Source: Spirochaetota bacterium (lineage in GTDB: Bacteria; Spirochaetota; GWE2-31-10; MWDO01). From it: 6,047 bases of DNA. Shown piece after piece: positions 1 to 4,948 of the stretch. Numbering within the stretch: the stretch's first letter is position 1; each line of letters begins with the position of its first letter. The notes below the pieces were generated by a model. It ran no database searches, was not told the DNA's origin, and saw only the letters and a list, made by a program, of their open reading frames with translations. The stretch spans positions 1 to 6,047 of the forward strand of contig JAGOCL010000167.1 of NCBI GenBank assembly GCA_017998755.1, in the 5' to 3' direction. A program made the position numbers and the translations under genes.

Positions 1-17
1 TCTGCTATACTCTTCAT
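1..17 (-). CDS. 5' end of a divergent gene of unknown function (partial)
   Basis: Only the first five codons and part of a sixth are visible, reading M-K-S-I-A and then Asp or Glu. The start is inferred from an ATG preceded by a purine-rich AAAGGA at 25-30 with a 7-nt gap, and from a perfect TTGACA box at 65-70 further upstream. The rest lies beyond the left edge, so no function can be given. The gene would be divergent from the secreted-protein/radical SAM pair and share its control region. It could be a chance ATG, but RBS, spacing and promoter all agree. Confidence 0.45.
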
Positions 18-89
18 GGATAAGTCCTTTTTTTTGATTCTGTTTTTATTCGACAAATTAACTTTGTCAAAATTTAAAGGATTTATCCA
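17..89. repeat. Imperfect inverted repeat, 14-nt arms, around a smaller nested dyad
   Basis: The arms TGGATAAGTCCTTT (17-30) and AAAGGATTTATCCA (76-89) are complementary at 13 of 14 positions. Between them sits the smaller dyad 52-57/63-68. The left arm includes the RBS of the leftward gene; the right arm is nearly a second copy of that RBS pointing the other way (AAAGGA plus TTTATCC), followed by ACT instead of ATG. It could be a binding region for a divergent regulator or a local inverted duplication. No transposase or target-site duplication is visible. Confidence 0.5.
43..70 (-). promoter_or_regulatory. Putative promoter of the leftward gene at the left edge, with overlapping dyad
   Basis: On the minus strand a perfect -35 hexamer TTGACA (65-70) is followed after 16 nt by TAAAAA (43-48), a 4-of-6 match to TATAAT. 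This gives a short leader of about 20 nt before the ATG at 17. The dyad GACAAA-TTAAC-TTTGTC (52-68) overlaps the -35 box and the spacer, where a repressor would block polymerase. That regulatory role is inference. Confidence 0.45.
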
Positions 90-129
90 CTAAAATTACT
101 TGAAAAATTTATTTTTGCAAGAGGCTCGT

Positions 130-148
130 ATTATAAGCGTTTTATAAT
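130..148 (+). promoter_or_regulatory. Candidate -10 box inside a dyad, upstream of the secreted-protein gene
   Basis: A perfect TATAAT (143-148) lies 20 nt before the ribosome binding site of the gene starting at 178. It forms the right arm of a perfect dyad, ATTATAA (130-136) and TTATAAT (142-148) around GCGTT. No good -35 box sits 16-18 nt upstream; the nearest, TTGCAA at 115-120, is 22 nt away. Either an activator is needed or the promoter lies elsewhere. Confidence 0.35.
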
Positions 149-167
149 CCGCGAAAATTTTATGTTT

Positions 168-171
168 GGAG
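168..171 (+). promoter_or_regulatory. Ribosome binding site that fixes the start at 178
   Basis: GGAG lies 6 nt before the ATG at 178. A longer reading from TTG at 166 would put this GGAG inside the start region, so the ATG at 178 is the better start. Confidence 0.7.
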
Positions 172-177
172 AAATTT

Positions 178-639
178 ATGGCTAAGGCGATTAAAACGAG
201 ATTTCTTAAAATTATTTCAGCTGTTTTAGGCGGAATTTTATCTCTTTTCGGTATATCCGCATACTGTATGCCAGCCGAATACGGTACTCCTACCGCCGAA
301 TATACGTTCAAAGGCAAAGTAACGTCAAGTTCTACCGGAGCGCCGATCCCGGGCGTCAAAGTTACGGTAGACTCGACCGCCATATACGACTATGCAAACT
401 TTGGATCAATTTTAACGGATGAAAACAGCGACTATAAAATACTTGAGGATTACGGAGGCGCGCCCGACGGGAAAGTAGTATATATACGCGCTCGGGACGT
501 CGACGGAGAACTAAACGGAATCTTTGACGACGCCCAAAAGTCTCATACTATAAAAGAGACAGATTTTAGCGGCGGCGACGGATCGTGGAACGAGGGATCG
601 GCTACTGCGACTATAGATATCCAAATGGACCCGCTTTAA
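178..639 (+). CDS. Small exported (putative lipo-) protein of the rSAM/lipoprotein system
   Basis: The product has 153 residues from the ATG at 178. It opens with a basic stretch (K3, K6, R8, K11) and a hydrophobic segment (about 12-28), then Cys30 in the context S-A-Y-C. This resembles a lipoprotein signal, but Tyr before the Cys is atypical, so lipidation is uncertain. After Cys30 come P-A-E-Y-G-T-P and a beta-rich repeat-like stretch (G-x-P-I-P-G-V-K-V-T-V, about 55-65) similar to carboxypeptidase-regulatory or Ig-like folds. The C-terminal part has D-V-D-G-E-L-N-G-I-F-D-D and D-F-S-G-G-D-G-S-W. This layout matches, from memory, the TIGR04134 putative lipoprotein that sits beside a TIGR04133 radical SAM enzyme, here encoded 30 bp downstream. 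What the pair makes is not known to me; the protein is presumed to be the enzyme's substrate or partner. Confidence 0.82.
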   Translation: MAKAIKTRFLKIISAVLGGILSLFGISAYCMPAEYGTPTAEYTFKGKVTSSSTGAPIPGVKVTVDSTAIYDYANFGSILTDENSDYKILEDYGGAPDGKVVYIRARDVDGELNGIFDDAQKSHTIKETDFSGGDGSWNEGSATATIDIQMDPL

Positions 640-669
640 TCAATATTCTATACAAACGGCGTTATTACA

Positions 670-1749
670 ATGAAAAATATCGGTTTCTTTAAAAAATTAG
701 GTCTAAATTGTTTTACATTATATAAAAACGTTCAAAAAGAGTTGCATGAACTAAACTATCTTTTCTGGGAATGTACTCTTAAGTGCTCCCTATCCTGCAA
801 ACATTACGGAAACGACTGTAAAACCGATGCAAAAATTAAGGATATGCCTTTACAAGATTTTATCGCGGTTCTAAAATTTGTTTCCCAAAAATACAATCCC
901 AACAAGGTAATGCTTGTTTTATCCGGAGGCGAACCTCTCCTTAGAAACGATTTAGAAGAGTGCGGTAAAACGTTTTACAATATGGGATTCCCGTGGGGAA
1001 TTGTGTCAAACGGTTACGCGTTAAATCAAAGCAGGTTCGATACGCTTGTAAACGCCGGTATGAGGTCTATTACGATCAGTCTCGACGGATTAAAAGATAG
1101 TCATAACTGGCTGAGAGGTAAAAAAGAGTCTTTCGATAGAGCCGTTCGATCAATAGAGATAATAAACAGAAATCGCGAGATCGTATCGGACGTCGTAACG
1201 TGCGTAAATCCCAGAAATATTTCAGAATTGGATTCGCTGAAAAGCCTACTCATTGAGAAAGGCGTTCGAAACTGGCGGCTTTTTACTATTTTCCCCAGAG
1301 GAAGGGCAAAAGACAACGAAGAGTTGAAATTACCAAACGCCGATTTCCGAAAACTTATGGAATTTATCAAGAAAACTAACGACGAAAGACTAATCCGATC
1401 AAGTTACGGTTGCGAGGGCTTTCTCGGAAAGTATGAGAACGTCGCAAGGAATGGCTATTTTTTTTGCAGAGCGGGCGTCAATATTGGATCGGTATTAGCC
1501 GACGGCTCGATATCGGCCTGTCCGAGTCTGCGAGGCGACTTCATTCAGGGTAATATCTACAAAGACGATTTTCTCGACGTCTGGGAAAACAGATACTCCA
1601 TTATGAGAGACAGGAAATGGACGCGCAAAGGCCAATGCGCCGATTGCGACGTATATAAATGGTGCGAAGGCAACGGGCTTCATCTCTGGGACGAAGAGAC
1701 CAAGACGTTATGCAAATGCCATTACAAAGATTTATTTGAGAAAGAATAA
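670..1749 (+). CDS. Radical SAM/SPASM protein of the rSAM/lipoprotein system, with an altered cluster motif
   Basis: The product has 359 residues, a normal length for the family. The N-terminal half is a radical SAM barrel: F-W-E-C-T-L-K-C (32-39), G-G-E-P (86-89), which binds the SAM amino group in the family, and S-L-D-G (137-140). The C-terminal SPASM-type domain carries Cys248, 266, 284, 323, 326, 332, 348 and 350, expected to hold auxiliary iron-sulfur clusters. It matches the TIGR04133 type by memory and by its neighbour. The expected C-x3-C-x2-C reads Cys39-x3-Cys43-x2-Tyr46: the third cluster ligand is Tyr (TAC at 805-807). Cys35 and Cys50 are close, but Cys50 is probably a family residue and neither restores the spacing. 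Either the enzyme is inactive or divergent, or there is a G-to-A point change or read error. The open frame and remaining motifs are intact. No clear ribosome binding site precedes the ATG; the gene may depend on translation of the upstream one. Confidence 0.88.
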   Translation: MKNIGFFKKLGLNCFTLYKNVQKELHELNYLFWECTLKCSLSCKHYGNDCKTDAKIKDMPLQDFIAVLKFVSQKYNPNKVMLVLSGGEPLLRNDLEECGKTFYNMGFPWGIVSNGYALNQSRFDTLVNAGMRSITISLDGLKDSHNWLRGKKESFDRAVRSIEIINRNREIVSDVVTCVNPRNISELDSLKSLLIEKGVRNWRLFTIFPRGRAKDNEELKLPNADFRKLMEFIKKTNDERLIRSSYGCEGFLGKYENVARNGYFFCRAGVNIGSVLADGSISACPSLRGDFIQGNIYKDDFLDVWENRYSIMRDRKWTRKGQCADCDVYKWCEGNGLHLWDEETKTLCKCHYKDLFEKE

Positions 1750-1776
1750 ATTAAACCCGGTCGGCTAATATCCACT

Positions 1777-2265
1777 TCATATCAAAGAATGTATCTTTAT
1801 CCCGTTTATATCGTCGCCGTCGGATAAATTCGCGACGCAAAGAATATCTTTTGCTCGGTTATTAGTCGCGTTAAGAAGATTCAAGCATGCCTTTATTGAA
1901 GATCGGGTTTGTACGACCTCGTCTATGATTATATAGTTTTCATTTTTACGCATATTTTTCAGATCTATATATAACGTTTCTTCTTCATTCTTACGGTTTA
2001 TTATTTTTTGGTCGAGAATATTCTTGTAATTTGAGATTCGTAATTTTTTCTGGACAATAACTAGAGGCTTTTCAAAATAATACGAAATCGGCGCGGCAAA
2101 AATTATCCCTTTTGATTCTATGGTTAATATTTTATCAAAATTTAAATTTGCAATTATATTCTTGAATTCATTTATAATTTGCGATAAGAAATTATTATTC
2201 TCCCAAATCAGGTATATCTCAGGAATTCCGTTATTATATCGAAGCGCGTCTCTCCAATTGTTCAT
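1777..2265 (-). CDS. Adenine phosphoribosyltransferase-like protein with divergent PRPP loop
   Basis: The product has 162 residues, slightly shorter than typical adenine phosphoribosyltransferases (about 170-180). It follows their order: I-E-S-K-G-I-I-F-A-A-P (49-59) matches the family E-A/S-R-G-F-x-F-G-A-P; V-Q-K-K (71-74) matches the V-R-K region; Y-I-D-L precedes the PRPP-binding segment Y-I-I-I-D-E-V-V-Q-T-R-S-S-I (111-124); and a C-terminal V-A-N-L-S-D segment follows. The family would convert adenine plus PRPP to AMP in the cytoplasm. The loop normally reads D-D-x-x-A-T-G-G-T; here it is D115-E116 and T120-R121-S122-S123, losing both glycines, so activity or substrate may differ. The start ATG has AAAGGG at 2270-2275, 4 nt upstream. 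It lies downstream of purU on the same strand but has its own copy of the purU leader. Its stop faces the radical SAM gene's stop across 27 bp with no clear terminator. Confidence 0.75.
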   Translation of the reverse strand: MNNWRDALRYNNGIPEIYLIWENNNFLSQIINEFKNIIANLNFDKILTIESKGIIFAAPISYYFEKPLVIVQKKLRISNYKNILDQKIINRKNEEETLYIDLKNMRKNENYIIIDEVVQTRSSIKACLNLLNATNNRAKDILCVANLSDGDDINGIKIHSLI

Positions 2266-2305
2266 ATTACCCTTTCTTCGTTAATTTTAAAATCATAGTA
2301 TTAAA
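2264..2305 (-). pseudogene. Decayed remnant of the purU 5' end in front of the phosphoribosyltransferase gene
   Basis: Downstream of leader copy A the similarity to the purU locus continues past the purU start. The purU codons TTG-AAT-ACG-ACG-ACT-TTA-AAA align with TTT-AAT-ACT-ATG-ATT-TTA-AAA (2285-2305). After a gap of several bases, the purU stretch AAAAGGG-TTAATAT aligns with AGAAAGGG-TAATAT, where the phosphoribosyltransferase gene starts. The start codon is lost (TTG to TTT) and a stop (2267-2269) follows. The fragment also contains a 9-codon reading frame, M-I-L-K-L-T-K-K-G (2267-2296), ending one base before the next gene's ATG; its only AGGA is about 15 nt upstream, so translation is doubtful. 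The alignment is by eye over AT-rich DNA. Confidence 0.5.
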
Positions 2306-2377
2306 GATAATTTCCTTTTGGAACTAATTGGTTTTTCTAAAATAATTTTAAATACCAATCGGTAGATTTCTTTTTAT

Positions 2378-2383
2378 ATTACA
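2378..2383 (-). promoter_or_regulatory. Candidate -10 box, copy A
   Basis: TGTAAT on the minus strand matches TATAAT at 5 of 6 positions and is the exact counterpart of a perfect TATAAT in copy B. It lies 34 bp downstream of the palindrome. No convincing -35 hexamer is seen, which would suit a promoter that needs an activator bound upstream. Confidence 0.4.
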
Positions 2384-2417
2384 TTTTTTCTATCAAAACA
2401 ATTATTGCGCGCGCTTT

Positions 2418-2431
2418 GACACATATGTGTC
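2418..2431. promoter_or_regulatory. Perfect 14-bp palindrome, copy A (candidate operator)
   Basis: GACACATATGTGTC is its own reverse complement and occurs identically in copy B. It ends 23 bp from the purU stop codon. Its centre is about 40-45 bp upstream of the candidate -10, an activator-like position. As RNA it would give only a 5-bp stem with no U-tract on the transcribed strand, so a protein-binding site fits better than a terminator. Confidence 0.6.
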
Positions 2432-2454
2432 TTTTCAATAATTAAAGCCCAAAT

Positions 2455-3309
2455 TTATAAGATAATAGTTTTATTATTACATATAAAAATTCTATTCTCA
2501 ATATATAATTTTACGGCTTGTAATAATACTTTTTTCTCAATATCCTTTCCTTTTATTATCATCTGTTTAACGTCGTCCCTATGCGTTATATGAACAACGT
2601 CCTGAGAAATAATCGGACCTTGATCCAACTTTTCCGTAACAAAATGCGACGTCGCTCCGATTATTTTTACTCCTATTTGAAACGCTTGATGATACGGCTT
2701 TGATCCTTTAAACGCCGGTAGAAACGAATGATGTACGTTGATTATTCTGTCTTTATATAGAGCGACAATATTACTTGACAGAATCTGCATATATCTAGCC
2801 AATACGATTAAATCGATATTATATTCTTTCAATAATCCGATCTCTTCATTTTCTTGAGCGAATCTATTCTCTTCAGTGAGAGGTATATAAAAAAAATCGA
2901 CTCCAAAATATTCGGCTATATATTTTAGGTCGCTATGATTGCTTACAATCAATGGGATTTCACAGTTTAACTCCCCTTCCTTATGCTTCAATAATAAATC
3001 GTACAAACAATGGTTATATTTTGAAACGAATATAGCCAACCTTGGTTTCTTCGCGGAATAAAATATATCATATTTCCCGACTATACCATTTTCTTTAATA
3101 ATATTCTCTAGATTAGACCGAATATCATCCTCCGATAGTTTAAATCCTTCGCTATCCCACTCCGCTCTCATAAAAAACATTTTACCGCCGGTATCGGTAT
3201 ATTGATCCAGATTTACAATATTACCGTTATTATTAAATATAAACGATGTTATAAGAGATATTAACCCTTTTCGATCCTCGCAAATAATTTTTAAAGTCGT
3301 CGTATTCAA
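2455..3309 (-). CDS. purU: Formyltetrahydrofolate deformylase
   Basis: The product has 284 residues, the usual length. It hydrolyses 10-formyltetrahydrofolate to tetrahydrofolate and formate in the cytoplasm, balancing one-carbon pools and supplying formate that PurT can use in purine synthesis. The N-terminal ACT domain (about 5-80) starts I-I-C-E-D-R-K-G-L-I and includes M-F-F-M-R-A-E-W. The C-terminal formyltransferase fold carries V-L-A-R-Y-M and N-V-H-H-S-F-L-P-A-F. The catalytic set Asn191, His193 and Asp229 has the spacing of the GAR-transformylase family (N-x-H, then Asp 36 residues on). The protein ends N-K-T-I-I-L, almost as in known PurU proteins. The start is TTG at 3309, supported by AAAGGA at 3317-3322; the next Met is far inside the ACT domain. 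It is preceded by leader copy B and followed by copy A and a phosphoribosyltransferase gene, suggesting a shared purine or one-carbon regulon. Confidence 0.95.
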   Translation of the reverse strand: MNTTTLKIICEDRKGLISLITSFIFNNNGNIVNLDQYTDTGGKMFFMRAEWDSEGFKLSEDDIRSNLENIIKENGIVGKYDIFYSAKKPRLAIFVSKYNHCLYDLLLKHKEGELNCEIPLIVSNHSDLKYIAEYFGVDFFYIPLTEENRFAQENEEIGLLKEYNIDLIVLARYMQILSSNIVALYKDRIINVHHSFLPAFKGSKPYHQAFQIGVKIIGATSHFVTEKLDQGPIISQDVVHITHRDDVKQMIIKGKDIEKKVLLQAVKLYIENRIFICNNKTIIL

Positions 3310-3316
3310 AATAAAT

Positions 3317-3322
3317 TCCTTT
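3317..3322 (-). promoter_or_regulatory. Ribosome binding site that supports the TTG start of purU
   Basis: AAAGGA lies 7 nt upstream of TTG at 3309. No ATG or GTG lies at a workable distance, and the ACT domain requires translation from about this point. Confidence 0.75.
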
Positions 3323-3381
3323 GTAACTAATCGGTTTTTCTTAAAAATATTTTAAATACAAACTGGTAGATTTCTTTTTGT

Positions 3382-3387
3382 ATTATA
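3382..3387 (-). promoter_or_regulatory. Candidate -10 box of purU
   Basis: A perfect TATAAT on the minus strand lies 32 bp downstream of the palindrome. Transcription from here would give a leader of roughly 65 nt. The -35 region has no clear TTGACA match. Confidence 0.5.
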
Positions 3388-3419
3388 TTTTTTCTAAAAA
3401 AACGATTGCCTCGCGATTT

Positions 3420-3433
3420 GACACATATGTGTC
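3420..3433. promoter_or_regulatory. Perfect 14-bp palindrome, copy B (candidate operator)
   Basis: This is the same GACACATATGTGTC as at 2418-2431, 36 bp beyond the stop codon of the upstream barrel gene. All 14 positions are unchanged, while the bases after it differ at several places. The shared part of the repeat begins here. Confidence 0.6.
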
Positions 3434-3469
3434 TTTACGTCCCACAAATTCAATATCCAAAGATTATTA

Positions 3470-4936
3470 CTAGAATTCCAATTTAAAGTCTAATCCTATA
3501 CATATCTCTTTAGCGCCCAGTTCTTTAATAAGCGCTTCGAGCCCTTTTACCCCTATCTCCATCTCGACCGGCCCGAGATAAAGACCGATGCCCGTCGAAA
3601 AAGAGGGGGCGTTGACCTGCGTGTTATAATTAAACGCTAATCTTATAGGTATCTCAATAAAAGAAACCTTTGGATTGATCTCCATCCCTATAGACAAATT
3701 AAAAGTGGGATAATCCCCGATCAACATTCTGTTAAGATCCGATAAAGACAAATCGGCGGCGATAATCATATCAAAATACCTGCTTCTTATGGGCAATATA
3801 CCTACTCCGGTTCTAATAGAGGTATTAGGAAGCCAAAATTGATACGCTATAGTCTCGCCGCCGGAATTTACCGACGTTTGCAATCCGGTCAACAGCTCGT
3901 TACCGATCTTTGTAAAGTTAAAAGTCGCGCCTGAAGAAGGATCGAAAGTTACGTCGGTATAAATATCGGCCGATATATTCGAAGATTGCGGAAACGTTAT
4001 AAAACCCAGATCGGTAACGGAAAACCCCGCTCGGACGTATTTATTGAACTGAACGATAAACCCCATATCGAATCCGACTCCGAAACCGAAACTTCCGCTG
4101 TTATTAACAAAAGATTGTAAATTAAATCCGGATAAATCCCGATTTACGACGTTCGCCGCCTTAACCGGCTCGGTAATGATCAAATTCATATTTGTCTGGA
4201 TATTTCCTTTCAATTTTACTCTATACCCGTATAATCCGTAAGAATTATCCCATGCAAAAGAGCTCAAACTCGATTCGTCTAATTTTGCTTTCACAAAAAT
4301 CGTCGGTAAATAAAAATGTCCCGTTAGCCCGATATAGATAGCGTCGACGGGTATATATTTTTCTAACGCCTTGGCTCTACCGCTTAAAACAAAATTGAAA
4401 TCGACGTATTGAAAAAAAGTCGAATTTATCTTAAAAGTCAATTCGTTTTGTAAGCTTAATTCCTGAAAAAGATATTCAAACAAATTTTTGTCGATCGTCG
4501 CGGTAAAATTTGTTTTTGGTAAAATTGAGAATCCGAGACTAAAATCAGAATACTTAAAATAGGTCATAAAATTTAGTAAACTTACGTCGAATCCCGTATC
4601 GAATCCCGTAACCGGCATCCCTGTTATAATAGTAGACAATAAATTTGTCGCATTCTGATCGTTAATACGCATTTCCAAGAGTTTCAATACGTGATCCGTC
4701 GATATAGAATTATTGTAATATCTGACTCCGTAAGTCCCGAATAAGTTCAGCCCGTATTTCGAAGGAGTCATAAACAACCCCGCCGGATTGTATAGCATAG
4801 ACTCAAACCCCTCTGATACCGAGGCGTAAGCGCCATTCCAGCTTATCGATTCGGCGGTCGTTATATAATTTAGGGTATAAGCGCTATGACAAATAACGAG
4901 GATGATTAGTAATAATGCGCTCTTTTTTATTTTCAT
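3470..4936 (-). CDS. Probable outer-membrane beta-barrel protein, FadL/UPF0164-like
   Basis: The product has 488 residues from the ATG at 4936. That start has GGA 6 nt upstream and gives a clean signal peptide: M-K-I-K-K-S, a hydrophobic core (7-19), then A-Y-T and a likely cut near 19-21. A TTG two codons earlier is less likely. Near the mature N-terminus is G-A-Y-A-S-V followed by Y-N-P-A-G-L (49-54), the signature of FadL-like, PorV-like and spirochaetal UPF0164 barrels. The rest is alternating hydrophobic and polar strands with many Gly and aromatic residues, ending G-L-D-F-K-L-E-F, a C-terminal Phe typical of substrates of the barrel-assembly machinery. The likely place is the outer membrane, perhaps in uptake of hydrophobic compounds; the substrate is unknown. 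It starts 12 bp after the upstream gene's stop, so the two are probably one transcript. Cys16 is not in a good lipobox. Confidence 0.75.
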   Translation of the reverse strand: MKIKKSALLLIILVICHSAYTLNYITTAESISWNGAYASVSEGFESMLYNPAGLFMTPSKYGLNLFGTYGVRYYNNSISTDHVLKLLEMRINDQNATNLLSTIITGMPVTGFDTGFDVSLLNFMTYFKYSDFSLGFSILPKTNFTATIDKNLFEYLFQELSLQNELTFKINSTFFQYVDFNFVLSGRAKALEKYIPVDAIYIGLTGHFYLPTIFVKAKLDESSLSSFAWDNSYGLYGYRVKLKGNIQTNMNLIITEPVKAANVVNRDLSGFNLQSFVNNSGSFGFGVGFDMGFIVQFNKYVRAGFSVTDLGFITFPQSSNISADIYTDVTFDPSSGATFNFTKIGNELLTGLQTSVNSGGETIAYQFWLPNTSIRTGVGILPIRSRYFDMIIAADLSLSDLNRMLIGDYPTFNLSIGMEINPKVSFIEIPIRLAFNYNTQVNAPSFSTGIGLYLGPVEMEIGVKGLEALIKELGAKEICIGLDFKLEF

Positions 4937-4948
4937 CGCCAATCCATT

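Larger units (their letters stand above)
2264..2434 (-). repeat. Leader repeat copy A (before the phosphoribosyltransferase gene)
   Basis: This is a direct repeat of 3258-3436, about 80% identical by eye in the part before the coding sequence. In transcription order it holds the palindrome (2418-2431), an alternating GC tract (2407-2414), a -10-like box, the conserved stretch AAAAAGAAATCTACC, an A/T-rich part, ACCAATTAGTT, and AAAAGGA, the counterpart of the purU ribosome binding site. It fills most of the 189-bp gap between purU and the phosphoribosyltransferase gene. Similarity stops just upstream of the palindrome, close to the end of purU. Confidence 0.85.
3258..3436 (-). repeat. Leader repeat copy B (before and into purU)
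   Basis: This is the partner of 2264-2434. The part from 3436 to 3310 is the purU control region, and the part from 3309 to 3258 is the beginning of purU itself. Because this copy runs into an intact gene it is likely the parental one. The non-coding part keeps the same order of palindrome, -10 box, AAAAAGAAATCTACC, ACCGATTAGTT and AAAGGA as copy A. The GC tract is less regular here (TCGCGAGGC). Confidence 0.85.

Noticed and set aside
17..89. Inverted repeat as the end of an insertion sequence
   Set aside because: There is no transposase gene, target duplication or second copy in the window.
96..383. Minus-strand reading frame opposite the secreted-protein gene
   Set aside because: It lies antisense to a gene with clear family motifs and has no ribosome binding site or recognisable product.
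1101..1683. Two minus-strand reading frames opposite the radical SAM gene
   Set aside because: They are shadows of the conserved radical SAM/SPASM coding frame.
1750..1776. Bidirectional terminator between the two convergent genes
   Set aside because: The 27 bp contain no stem longer than a few pairs and no T-run after one.
3330..3387. Resemblance to a purine riboswitch: TATAAT, then TCTACC, then GATTAGT in order upstream of purU
   Set aside because: Only 11 nt separate TATAAT from TCTACC, so the P2 stem and its loop cannot exist, and no P1 closing stem is seen. TATAAT is better explained as a -10 box.
3310..3433. ZTP (pfl) or tetrahydrofolate riboswitch in front of purU
   Set aside because: The G/C-rich conserved cores of these classes are absent; the leader is almost entirely A/T.
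3420..3433. Palindrome as an intrinsic terminator after the barrel gene
   Set aside because: The stem would be only 5 bp, and it is followed by A residues on the transcribed strand, not by a U-tract. The same site recurs at a fixed place relative to a promoter.
4934..4942. TTG at 4942 as start of the barrel gene
   Set aside because: ATG at 4936 has GGA at a better distance and gives a normal signal peptide beginning M-K-I-K-K.
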